Assembly: GCA_036873135.1 (NCBI GenBank)
Contig: JAPTYO010000027.1
Location: forward strand, 1,755,195-1,819,194
Reading direction: 5' to 3'
Source of the DNA: Clarkia xantiana subsp. parviflora
Taxonomy: Eukaryota; Streptophyta; Magnoliopsida; Myrtales; Onagraceae
Length of the DNA stretch: 64,000 bases
This document shows, one piece after another, positions 1-8,636 of this stretch. A program made the translations under genes and the position numbers. Below the pieces are notes generated by a model. It made no database searches and was not told the DNA's origin. It saw nothing but the letters and a program-made list of their open reading frames with translations. Position 1 is the stretch's first letter, and each line of letters starts with the position of its first letter.

Positions 1-716
1 GCGAGAAACTCATTCAAGGCTCCCCTTTGTTAAAGTATAAGTTAAGTCGAGGATTAAAGCTTCCTTACTAAAGTAAGAGTTAAGTCGAGTCGACCGTCAG
101 ATACTTGGAGGAAACCTTCCCTCTTAAGAAATGACAGGTGGACGCCTACTTGCCGCCTCTGAGAAGACTTCCTTCCGAAGGAAGGGGCACCAGCTGGCGA
201 CATGCTCGCCGCCCTCTATACCACGGAAACCTTCCTCCGAATAAAGTGGCACCAGCTGGCGACCTGCTCGCCGCCCTCTATACCACGAAAAACTTCCTCT
301 GAAGAAAGTGGCACCAGCTAGCGACCTACTGGTCACCTACTGATTTTCGCACCGTCCTTCTCAACCAATCAAGTAAAGGCAGGCAACGCCATTAAACAGC
401 CAATCAAGGCATAGTAGTCGCCTCCTTGAAAAAGTCTGTAAAGATCTCTCTACAAATAGGGGCTCATTTTCATTATTTAAGGGCTAAGATCTATCAATTA
501 TTATATATTATTCTCTCGATATCCATTACTGACTTAAGCTTTGGAGTGGAATCAGGGGCCATCCCCATCTCTTTTCAGGTCCTCGCCTAGCACAAAGCCA
601 CCAAAGGAAACTAAGTGTCCACGCGACCAAGAAAGATACCTGAGTGAGCTAGCTCCCGGCGAGACTTAGAAGTCCACTACTCGAAGTTCCAAGGCCACGT
701 CATTTTGATCCGAACA
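1..716 (+). repeat. Element A 5' LTR (left end outside window)
   Basis: This matches 19625-20304, the 3' LTR of the same element, so about the first 162 bases lie outside the window. It ends in AACA directly before a TTGGCGCC primer site. It carries internal direct repeats built on a CACCAGCTGGCGACCTGCTCG-like unit (about 188-330) and has an extra stretch near 125-160 that the 3' copy lacks. The TATA-like site near 450 reads CTACAAATAG, where the 3' copy has CTATAAATAA. The small open frames in it are not genes. Confidence 0.9.
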
Positions 717-738
717 TTTGGCGCCGTCTATGGGAACC
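717..738 (+). other. Element A primer binding site
   Basis: TTTGGCGCCGTCTATGGGAA follows the LTR end directly. TGGCGCC pairs with the CCA-tailed 3' end of a tRNA and is typical of Tat-group plant gypsy elements. The same site occurs in B (minus strand, 17444-17462) and D (46272-46290), there with CTGTGG in place of CTATGG. The tRNA identity was not checked. Confidence 0.8.
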
Positions 739-752
739 AGGATCGAAAAGTC

Positions 753-1394
753 ATGGCACCACCAAGGAGTCGAGCGAGGTAGAACCAAACGCGTAGAGCT
801 GAGAGTATATTCCAGGTGTCGAATGAAACCTTGTAGAATTACTTCAGGCGATTTCAAGGAGGATATACCGGAGGTGAACTCTCAGAAAGAGAAGCCATCC
901 AAATGTTCTTTGGAGGTTTGGGGCCCCAGTCCCGATCCTTAGCCATCACTCAATACACTGAACCAGTAGGAAGTTTGGAAGAGCTGATTCAACGGGCGAC
1001 TATCCATTTAGGAGCAGCGCAAGCCCGGATGAATCACCATCATCCGCAAAGGTCATCAAGAAATCGAGGCGAGAACTCATCTATGCGAGGGGTTTCGTCG
1101 GAAGAATTTCAGGAAACTCGACAGAGGATGGAAACACTTCTAGAAACGGAAGGCACTCGTCCTTCCCACCCCTACTGTGAAAGTCACCGAGAAGAGGGGC
1201 ACAACACGGAAGATTGCCTCCTGGCGAGGAGGGAATTAGAATTCATGCAAAGAGAAATTCAACGACACCACCGACGTCGAGCCTACGAGGGTCGAGAATG
1301 GAGATCCCCTCCAGACAACAACATCAATGTTTTGTCAGGAGGATTCGCCGCTGGAGGAGAGTCGAGCACAGCCCGAGACACCTATGCGGCTTAA
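753..1394 (+). pseudogene. gag: Element A gag remnant
   Basis: Gag forms the virus-like particle that packages element RNA. The ATG at 753 opens a frame of only nine codons. Recognisable Gag resumes at about 903 in another frame (FFGGLGPQSRSLAITQ, then an LEELIQRA helix) and reaches a CX2HX4HX4C zinc knuckle (CESHREEGHNTEDC) near 1180-1225, followed by the INVLSGGFAAGG segment that precedes protease in B and D. At roughly 200 residues against more than 500 in B, most of the N-terminal half is missing. The loss of the start frame and this deletion make the gene non-functional. Confidence 0.75.
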
Positions 1395-1436
1395 GACATC
1401 TCCTTAACAGATACTCGCAAGAGATCAAGGGTGCTT

Positions 1437-1990
1437 GAACCCATGATAGTTACCTTTTCTACGGAGGACTTGTCGAGAGTAACACTATTCCAGGAAAACG
1501 CCCTCGTAATTACAGCTCAAATAGGTAATTTCGAGGTTAAAAGAATACTGGTCGATGGAGGAAGCTCTACTGACGTAATCACCTTTGAGACCATCACCGC
1601 GATGGGGTACAAAGAAGGAGATCTTCAAAAAATGACTTCCCCATTGGTATGATTTGCAGGGAGAACAACTTACCCCATGGGGGCAATACAACTCCTATGA
1701 TCTTGGGTCAAGGATAGAAAGCCTTGCATTTAAATGTGCGCTTTGTGGTCATCGACCAGATCAACGCCTACAACGCCATATTAGAAAGAACAACTCTCAA
1801 TTCCAATTATATTGTCCCTTCCACTGCCCATCAAGTCATGAGGTTTCCCACTCATCAAAGAATAGGAGAAGTATGGGGCGACCAAGAGGCATCTCGCCAA
1901 TGTTATGCTATCTTCCTCCGGAGAAATAACTAGAAGGAAACCCTCTCTATCATCACAAATGAGGATCCTCGAGAAGAAGGAGGACGACCC
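1437..1990 (+). pseudogene. Element A aspartic protease (broken)
   Basis: The retropepsin cuts the Gag-Pol polyprotein. The active-site box LVDGGSS is intact near 1550-1570, followed by TTYPMG and then, in another frame from about 1724, NAILERTT and RFPT, in the same order as in B and D. A TGA at 1650-1652 and a frameshift between about 1690 and 1724 interrupt it. The linker leading to reverse transcriptase (IEVALEGEERKVKIG) follows. No transcript of this copy could give a whole protease. Confidence 0.8.
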
Positions 1991-2005
1991 GCCCCTCTGG
2001 AAGAA

Positions 2006-3853
2006 TTGATAGAAGTCGCCTTGGAAGGAGAGGAAAGAAAGGTCAAGATTGGAGCTGCTCTCCCCCCAGAATTAGCCAAGAGGATAATCGCCCTCTTAAG
2101 GGAATACAAGGAGTTATTTTCTTGGGAACCCAGCGACATGACAGGGATAAGCCTGGAAATCATCTCCCACGAATTGAGAATAGATCCCGCCATAAAGCCC
2201 ATAGCTCGGAAAAGAAGATCTATGGGGGCAGAGAAGAAGGCAGCAATTCACCAAGAAGTGGGAAAGCTAGTTGAGGCTGGTTTTGTTAAGGAGATACGAT
2301 TCCAGACTTGGGTCGCCAATCCAGTTTTGGTGAGAAAATCTAACAAGAGGTGGAGGATGTGTGTGGATTTTCGAGATCTCAACAAGGCCTGCCCAAAAGA
2401 CTCCTATCCTTTTCCAAGAATCGATCAGCTGGTCGACGCCACTTCCGGACATGAATTCCTGAGCTTCATGGATGCATACTCCGGGTATAACCAAATACGG
2501 ATGCATCCCAAGGACGAGGCCCATACCGCCTTCTACGCCGATTGTGATAGCTATCACTATAAAGTCATGCCTTTTGGTTTGATAAATGCGGAAGCTACTT
2601 ATCAACGCATAGTGAACAAGCTCTTAAAACACATGATAGGAAGAAACATGGAAGCATACGTGGACGACATGTTGGTCAAGACCAAGAGAGGGCAGGACCA
2701 CGTCCATGATTTGGAGGAGGCCTTCGCATGCATGAGACTTCATCAAGTAAGGTTGAATCCTACAAAGTGTGCTTTTGGAGTTCAGTCGGGAAAGTTTTTG
2801 GGCTTTATGGTCAGCCAAAGAGGAACCGAGGATAACCTCGAGAAGGTGACAGACATAGAGAAAAAGTCCTCGCCTACCTGCCATACGGAGGTGCAAAGTC
2901 TCAATGGAAGACTCGCCTCGTTGGGGAGATTCCTGGCAAGATTGGGGGACGAGTCCCTTCCTTTCTTTAAAATCCTAAGGGCCAACAAGAAGTTCGAATG
3001 GACGCAGGAATGTGAGGAGGCCTTCCAAAAATTGAAGAAACATCTTCATTCCCTTCCCGCCTTAGCCAAACCTCTACCAAAGGAACCCTTATTCCTATAT
3101 TTAAGTGTCAGTTCAGCGGCGGTGAGCTCAGTCCTCATTAAGGAAACTTGCAACATCCAAATTCCAGTATACTACGTCAACAAACTCTTTGGCGTTGCTG
3201 ACGCTAACTATATGGAGATCGAGAAATACATGTATGCTCTGTTGATAGCAGCCAGGAAACTTCAACCCTACTTCCATGCCCATGAAATCACGGTGCTCAC
3301 AAACCAACCTCTAAAGCAACTGCTACAGAAGCCCGACGTATCAGGAAGAATGGTTAAGTGGCCAGTGGAGCTAAGTGAATTCCGTATTCACTTTGAGCCA
3401 CGAAAGGCGCTCAAGGGCCAAGAATTGGCCGACTTCATAGCTGAGAATATGATAACACCAGATGCTAAACCCATTATTCTCCCGGAAGAAGAGCATGTCA
3501 AAGCTACACCGGAAAGTACAGCCAATGATACCATGCCATGGTCGCTGTACACTGATGGATCGTCCTCTGACTTAGGGTGTGGGGCAGGTTTGGTATTAAC
3601 ACCACCTGATGGGGAGCCACTCCGCTACACCTTAGCTTTAACGTTTCGAGCAACCAATAATGAAGCCGAGTATGAAGCTTTACTCACCAGTCTTCGAATA
3701 GCCAAAGGTATGGGAATTACCAACCTAACGGTAAGATGCGACTCCGAGTTGATTGTCAATCAGACGAATGAGACCTATGTCGCCAAAGGGGAAAACATGA
3801 AAAAATATGCAGGAGAGGTACGAAGACTCATCCAAGACATGCCCCATTTTTGA
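2006..3853 (+). pseudogene. pol: Element A reverse transcriptase, RNase H and archaeal-type RNase H
   Basis: This 615-codon open stretch copies element RNA into DNA. In order: an RT linker, the RT core with CVDFRDLNKACPKD, FMDAYSGYNQIRM, VMPFGL and the catalytic YVDD (about 2656-2668), the first RNase H (YYVNKLF, VLTNQPLKQLL), and a second RNase H starting LYTDGSSSDLGCGAGL with TNNEAEYEAL. The double RNase H is the hallmark of Tat-lineage gypsy elements. The stop at 3851-3853 lies inside the second RNase H, just before IEAIPRNENQEADALSK, which continues in the same frame. This is the best-preserved part of A. Confidence 0.88.
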
Positions 3854-4683
3854 ATAGAGGCTATTCCTCGCAATGAGAATCAAGAAGCAGACGCCCTCAG
3901 CAAACTCGCCTGGGGAAACACCCCACCAGCAGCGGTGCACTTCGTTGAAAGTTCTCTTTATTCAGCCATGGAAGCCGTAGCTGAAGTCCTCAACATTCAA
4001 GCTTCCTACTCATGGATTACTCCCATCCAGAATTTTCTACAAAAGGGGACTCTTCCCGAAGATACTCTAGAAGCAACCAAAATTCAAAGGGCGACAGGGC
4101 GTTTTGTAATCTTGGATGGATATCTCTACAAAAGAGGATACTCTACCCCTTATCTCTGATGCATAGCCGCCCCTCAAACAGAAAGGATAATGAAAGACTT
4201 ACATGGAGGTGATGCGGGATGTCACGAAGGAGCCAAGACCTTAGTATTGAAAGCCTTACGACAGGGATTCTATTGGCCGACGATACACAAAGAGGCGACA
4301 ACGTTAGTACAAGCCTGCCCTACCTGTCAAGTTTATGCCCCTAGAATCGCAAGGCCGCCGACTGATATTACTCCCATGATGAGTGCCTGGCCTTTCGCAC
4401 AATGGGGAATTGATCTTATTTGTCTTCTACCTCAATCCACAGGTCAACGCACACATATTGTAGTCGCCATCGACTATTTCTCCAAGTGGATAGAGTCCAA
4501 AGCTCTGGCCTCCACGACTACTTTCCAAATCATATGTCGATATGGAGTCCCTAAGATCCTCATCAGCAACAATGGTCCTCAGTTCGCCAGCGATAAGCCC
4601 GCCGACTTCTGTGAAGAAATGTCGATTAACCATCGATTTGGTTCTGTTCATCATGCACAAACGAATGGACAGGTGGAAGCAGC
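3854..4683 (+). pseudogene. Element A RNase H end and integrase, N-terminal part
   Basis: The frame continues from the stop at 3853 through the rest of the archaeal-type RNase H, meets a TGA near 4159, then gives integrase: HHCC zinc finger (HEGA ... CPTCQVYAP), AWPFAQWGIDL with the first catalytic Asp, DYFSKWIESKAL, and RYGVPKILISNNG. The second catalytic Asp (SDNG in B and D) is Asn here, and about eight residues are missing just before RYGVPK. The frame is cut at 4683 by element B and resumes at 18231. These lesions make it inactive. Confidence 0.85.
4679..4683 (+). repeat. Target site duplication of B, left copy (GCAGC)
   Basis: GCAGC before the LTR start at 4684 is repeated at 18226-18230. 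Removing B restores the integrase codons of A (QVEAANKTI) in frame. Confidence 0.93.
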
Positions 4684-5446
4684 TGTTGGATCACGTGCGA
4701 AGCTCCGTTACGTCCTTGACGGAAAGCTTGGACTCCTGGGCTCCGCGTAATCCTGCAAAAGGGGATGACCTGGGTGGTGACCCAGAATCCCTCTCCGATG
4801 CTTAAATGAGTATGGTGATCAATGGGTGGTAAGAAAAAGAGTCTAAGTTCGTCTTAGATAGTATGCGTTTTCTGGGGTAACTTCCTCCCTTATATAGGAG
4901 GAGGAGTTGCCCAGTTACCTGTGACCATGCTTGGCCGTTGTGCCCATGATTCCGTGTATCTCGCCGCGATTCCGTATATCTCGGTTGGGATTCCATATAT
5001 CTCGCCCCACGCTCCGCGTATCTTACCCGTACTCCGCGTATCTAGGGCACGCCCTACGTATCTCGGGGGATTTATCTCTATCTCTAACCGTCTCCCACTA
5101 CTCTATCTAGTAGGCGGGTTTCTCGGTCTTTATCCTCTGATCACAAGTCCCGACTCTTGTCGGAGACTCCAGAGTTGTCTCATTCTAGATCACCACCCAG
5201 GACCTTCGGTCTCTACGGGACAGGTCCTGCCTCTGCGGGGCTTTATTATCGGGGCCTTTACTAAGGCATATCGGGGCCTGCTCAGAGGCTTCTCATCGGG
5301 AGCGTTCAGCTCATACATCGGGACCGCCGAAATCGGGGCCCTTCGTGTTGGGCCTCTGGGCCTTCCAGGCTTTTCACGAGGCCCACTGGACCTACTCGCC
5401 GTCCATTGGCTGTTAACGGGGCTAACGATTACATCGGAACCCATCA
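4684..5446 (-). repeat. Element B 3' LTR (left copy)
   Basis: In element orientation it starts TGATGGGTTCCG and ends CCAACA. A TATATAAG promoter box lies near 4888-4896 (minus strand), and directly upstream of it, at about 4940-5070, are roughly six degenerate units of a GAGATAYRCGGAAT type that look like promoter-proximal repeats. A TTTAAGCATCGGAGAGG block, a CTGGGT/ACCCAG stem and CCCCTTTTGCAGG follow at about 4752-4808. The length equals the other copy exactly. Confidence 0.95.
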
Positions 5447-5460
5447 TTTTCCCCCAAGAC
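5447..5460 (-). other. Element B polypurine tract
   Basis: On the minus strand CTTGGGGGAAAA lies directly before the 3' LTR. It is the usual primer for plus-strand DNA. D has the matching CTTGGGGGCAAA at 52729-52741. Confidence 0.8.
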
Positions 5461-5515
5461 ATGGGGGACTTTTAGTTCGTCATGTCTTCCAGTCTAGATC
5501 TTTTGACCTCGTTTG

Positions 5516-5680
5516 TCGGGAGCTTTTGTCTTCATGCCTTCCGATACCACCGTCGGAGGCCTTTGTCTTCGTACCTCCCGATACCACCGTCGGGGGCTTT
5601 TACCTTTACTTTTCTTGACACCTCGATCAGAGGCTTTTATTTTCACACCCTCTGATACCACTGTCGGAGGTTTTTGCCTT
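5516..5680. repeat. Tandem repeat, about 37-bp unit, in B 3' region
   Basis: About 4.4 degenerate units with the core TCGGAGGCTTTTGTCTT...CCGATACCACCG. It lies between the 3' LTR and the antisense gene, near the presumed promoter of that gene. No coding role is seen. Confidence 0.75.
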
Positions 5681-5964
5681 GCGTGTGATCGTTGCATAAC
5701 AGAGTCTCTTACTCATGATTACCTTGGGCCCACCAGGCCCCATGGGCAGTTGCCAAATCCAAGGAGACTCCTCGGTTACTGTAGCATTAAATGCCTAGGG
5801 ATAAGGAAACGACGCTCACATCAGCGTGATTGTCGCTTTCTGAAAAAGACACTCATTACGTCACCATCGTCTTTTCTGTACTGCCCCTCAGTCTTTGACG
5901 GTCGAGATTGAATCGTTTCGTCTCCAACGGTCCAGATTAAGTCCGTCCAGTTTGTCATTTTGCT

Positions 5965-5971
5965 TATAAAA
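5965..5971 (+). promoter_or_regulatory. TATA box of the antisense gene in B
   Basis: TATAAAA on the plus strand sits about 90 bases before the ATG at 6056, leaving room for a short CT-rich leader (TTCTTCTTCACCGTCTCC). The relative D keeps a homologous TATAAAAA on its minus strand at 52388-52395 with matching upstream sequence, so the site belongs to the element family. Confidence 0.6.
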
Positions 5972-6055
5972 GCTAAGACCTGGGCAATATTTCTTCTTCA
6001 CCGTCTCCATTTTCGGAAGTGCCTCCGATTTTGGACCTGAAGTTTTCTTCTCCCC

Positions 6056-6498
6056 ATGTCTTTTGCTCCTCAAGTGATTCAAGATTTTACCATGTCTGGT
6101 AAGGTTTCCCTCTCCATCGTTTGCTTCCTCTTTACTTAACTTAATTGTATTTTTCCGAATGAGCTTAACATTCCTTTCAATGGCTAATTTCAGATGGTGG
6201 ATCTGGTTTAGAGGGAAGGAAGCCTTTCAACTTCGACTATGTTCTGAACGAGATTTTCAGCACTGCTTATGATGCAGCTCTCCGGGAAGGATGTATCATT
6301 TCCACCAAAGAGGCCGATGCTCAAGGCCGGAAATGCATACCACAAGTTCAGAGTGAAGAGGAGCTACTTCTTCATCGGAAACTCCTCGATCCCATGATTC
6401 TAATAGCCATTCCTCCAACGGCTGACCCTGTGGAGCCTTCTGCCACCAACTCCGTGGACCCAACTCCTGCTGACACCGCCAATAAGGACCAAGCTTAA
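6056..6498 (+). CDS. Antisense two-exon gene in B 3' region, unknown function
   Basis: I do not recognise the protein. It reads against the B polyprotein. ATG at 6056 (an in-frame TGA lies at 6038, so this is the first start; a second in-frame ATG is at 6092). Exon 1 is 6056-6098; the intron 6099-6193 begins GTAAGG and ends TTTCAG; exon 2 is 6194-6498, ending TAA. The joined frame is 115 residues without a stop, while neither exon reads through the intron. The protein has FNFDYVLNEIFSTAYDAAL, an EEELLLHRKLLDP helix and a Pro/Ala/Thr-rich acidic tail. A TATA box lies at 5965. Antisense additional ORFs between pol and the 3' LTR are known in Tat elements; this looks like one, perhaps shortened. 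No membrane segment or catalytic motif is seen. Confidence 0.6.
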
Positions 6499-6704
6499 TA
6501 CCTACATCTTTTAGTCCTTGTTGTTTTTCTCCTTTGTTTCTTGTAACGAACTCCTTTGGCCTTCGAGCCTTTATATAAGGGATTTCTTTTATCTGTTTTG
6601 GTTTCGATGATCATTTGCACTTTATCTAAAGCGGCTTACAATTCGTTACTCAGAACGTTCCAATGCACCATTTAAGATGACTTCATACGTCCTACTGACG
6701 CTCA
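6499..6704 (+). other. Downstream region of the B antisense gene
   Basis: T-rich sequence (TTTTTCTCCTTTGTTTCTTGTAACG, TTTATATAAGGG) that looks like a plant 3' UTR. D keeps a similar GGCCTTTATAAT / TTTTGGTTTCGAT segment on its minus strand at about 52315-52350 although the gene body is gone there. Confidence 0.4.
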
Positions 6705-7016
6705 ACTCGGGACCTTACCACTTAAGGCTTCTCGTCCAATCGGGACTTTACCACTTAAGGCTTCTCGTCCAAAACCAAGACTTCACCACTTAAGGCTTCT
6801 TGTCCAAAATCGGGAGTTCACCATTTAAGGTTTCTCGTCCAAATTCGGGACTTCACCATTTAAGGTTTCTCGTCCAAAATCGGGACTTCACCATTTAAGG
6901 TTTCTCGTCCAAAATCGGGACTTCACCATTTAAGGTTTCTCGTCCAAAATCGGGACTTCACCATTTAAGGTTTCTCGTCCAAAATCGGGACTTCACCACT
7001 TAAGGTTTCTCGTCCC
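6705..7016. repeat. Tandem repeat, about 35-bp unit, in B 3' region
   Basis: About nine units of CGGGACTTCACCATTTAAGG then TTTCTCGTCCAAAAT. The central units are nearly identical and the first ones diverge (ACCTTACCACTTAAGGC). Confidence 0.93.
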
Positions 7017-7059
7017 TGCCTTTCAAGGCCATCTTCACACCCCTTAGGGCTTTTACTGC

Positions 7060-7480
7060 GTCTCTACCGGACGGCTTAATCGTACCCTTTAAGGCTTTTT
7101 GCCGCATCATATAGACGACTTACGCGGAGCTGTTTAAGGCTTTTCCGTACCCTTTAAGGCTTTTGGCCGCATCATATAGACGACTTACGCGGACCCATCA
7201 GGGCCTTTTCGTACCCGTTAAGGCTTTTGGCCGCATCATATAGACGACTTACGCGGACCCATCAGGGCCTTTTCATACCCGTTAAGGCTTTTGGCCGCAT
7301 CATATAGACGACTTACGCGGACCCATCAGGGCCTTTTCATACCTAGGCTTTTGGTTGCATCATATAGACGACTTACGTGTACCCCGTAGGGCTTTTGTCC
7401 GTACCTGTTAAGGCTTTTGGCCGCGTCATATATACGACTTACGCATCCCCCGCGGGGCTTTCATCATACCTCGGAAGGCT
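7060..7480. repeat. Tandem repeat, about 63-bp unit, in B 3' region
   Basis: About six units containing GGCTTTTGGCCGCATCATAT, AGACGACTTACGCGG and ACCCATCAGGGCC. Both arrays in B share an AAGGCTTTT core, so they may derive from one shorter unit. Confidence 0.9.
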
Positions 7481-7634
7481 TTTGTCGCGTCACTCAGGAC
7501 GTCTTACTAACAGTTAGAACAAATTTGAAAGAAATTTGATCGGAAGGCAATTTCTTTTATTCATAAATAACTCAAAATAGGCTTACATCGGATCTTATTG
7601 ATAGACAATTTGCGCCCTTCACGGCGGCTTAATA

Positions 7635-8636
7635 TCAAACATGATACTTCTTCAAGTGTTCGCCACTGAAGGAATGCTTCAACGTCTTGCCTTCGAGATC
7701 CTCTAACTTGTATGCATTGGGCACTGGCATCCCTACGATCTTGTAGGGTCCTTCCCATTTTGGTGACAGCTTGTTGATCCGATCTTGATGAACAAACTCA
7801 TTCCTCCGCCAGACAAGTTCTCCCACGAAGAATTGTCGGGACCTGACACGCCGATTATAATATCGGGCTGTTGTCTGACGCATTCGGGCCTGGACTTCAT
7901 CAGCCTTCCACCTCTTCTCCTCGAGTAGGTCTAAGTCCAGACGTCTCATTTCCTCATTTGTCAGAGGCTCGTAATATTTCGCGCGGTGGGACGCCACCGC
8001 TATCTCCACGGGAGCGACTGCCTCCGTGCCATAAACCAGGCCAAACGGAGTTTCTCCTGTTGATTGCTTGGGTGTTGTTCTCACAGCCCATAGCACATTC
8101 TCGAGCTCATCCACCCAATGGCCCTGCAAGGCATAGACTCTCTTCTTCAAGCCATCCATCACGATCTTGTTGGCTGACTCCACCTGGCCATTGGTCTGAG
8201 CGTGGCGGACTGAAGCAGTCCGATGCTCAATGTTTAGTTCTTCCAGGTACTCCTTCAACTGAGCCCCATTGAACGGAGGGCCGTTATCGCTGATCAACAC
8301 TCGTGGGACCCCGTACCGGGATATGATCTGAGTCTGAAGGAACCTGAGGATCTGCTGCCCCGTCGTTCTAGCCAATGCTTTAGCCTCTATCCACTTTGAG
8401 AAGTAGTTGATAGCCACGAGTAAGTACTTGCACTGACCTCTCGCTTGGGGAAGTGGTCCCACCAAGTCAATCCCCCATTGCGCGAAGGGCCATGCACTCC
8501 TGATGGGCATTAGGTCCGCGGCGGGAGCCACGATATTTGGGGCGTACCTATGACATGCATCACAGGATCGGACCATCGCGGTCGCTTCCTTGTTCATCGA
8601 GGGCCAATAGTAGCCTAAGTTCAATGCCTTCCTCAC
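7635..8636 (-). pseudogene. Element B integrase
   Basis: Integrase inserts the DNA copy into the genome. It starts at the zinc finger (CDACHRYAP), then the catalytic core with AWPFAQWGIDLVGPLP (first Asp), FSKWIEAKAL, RYGVPRVLISDNGPP (second Asp) and NGQVESANK (Glu), then a C-terminal segment with KWEGPYKIVGMPVPNAYKLEDLEGK and a terminal EHLKKYHV. All three catalytic acids are present. The first codon here is GTG inside the polyprotein, not a real start. The frame is separated from RNase H by a 1-base loss near 8648, so it cannot be made as part of the polyprotein. No chromodomain is seen, as expected for Tat. Confidence 0.9.

Noticed and set aside
4920..5480. 184-codon plus-strand frame at 4921-5475
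   Set aside because: Lies wholly in the B LTR and its edge; repeated in the other LTR with changes, and it results from the GAGATA-type repeats.
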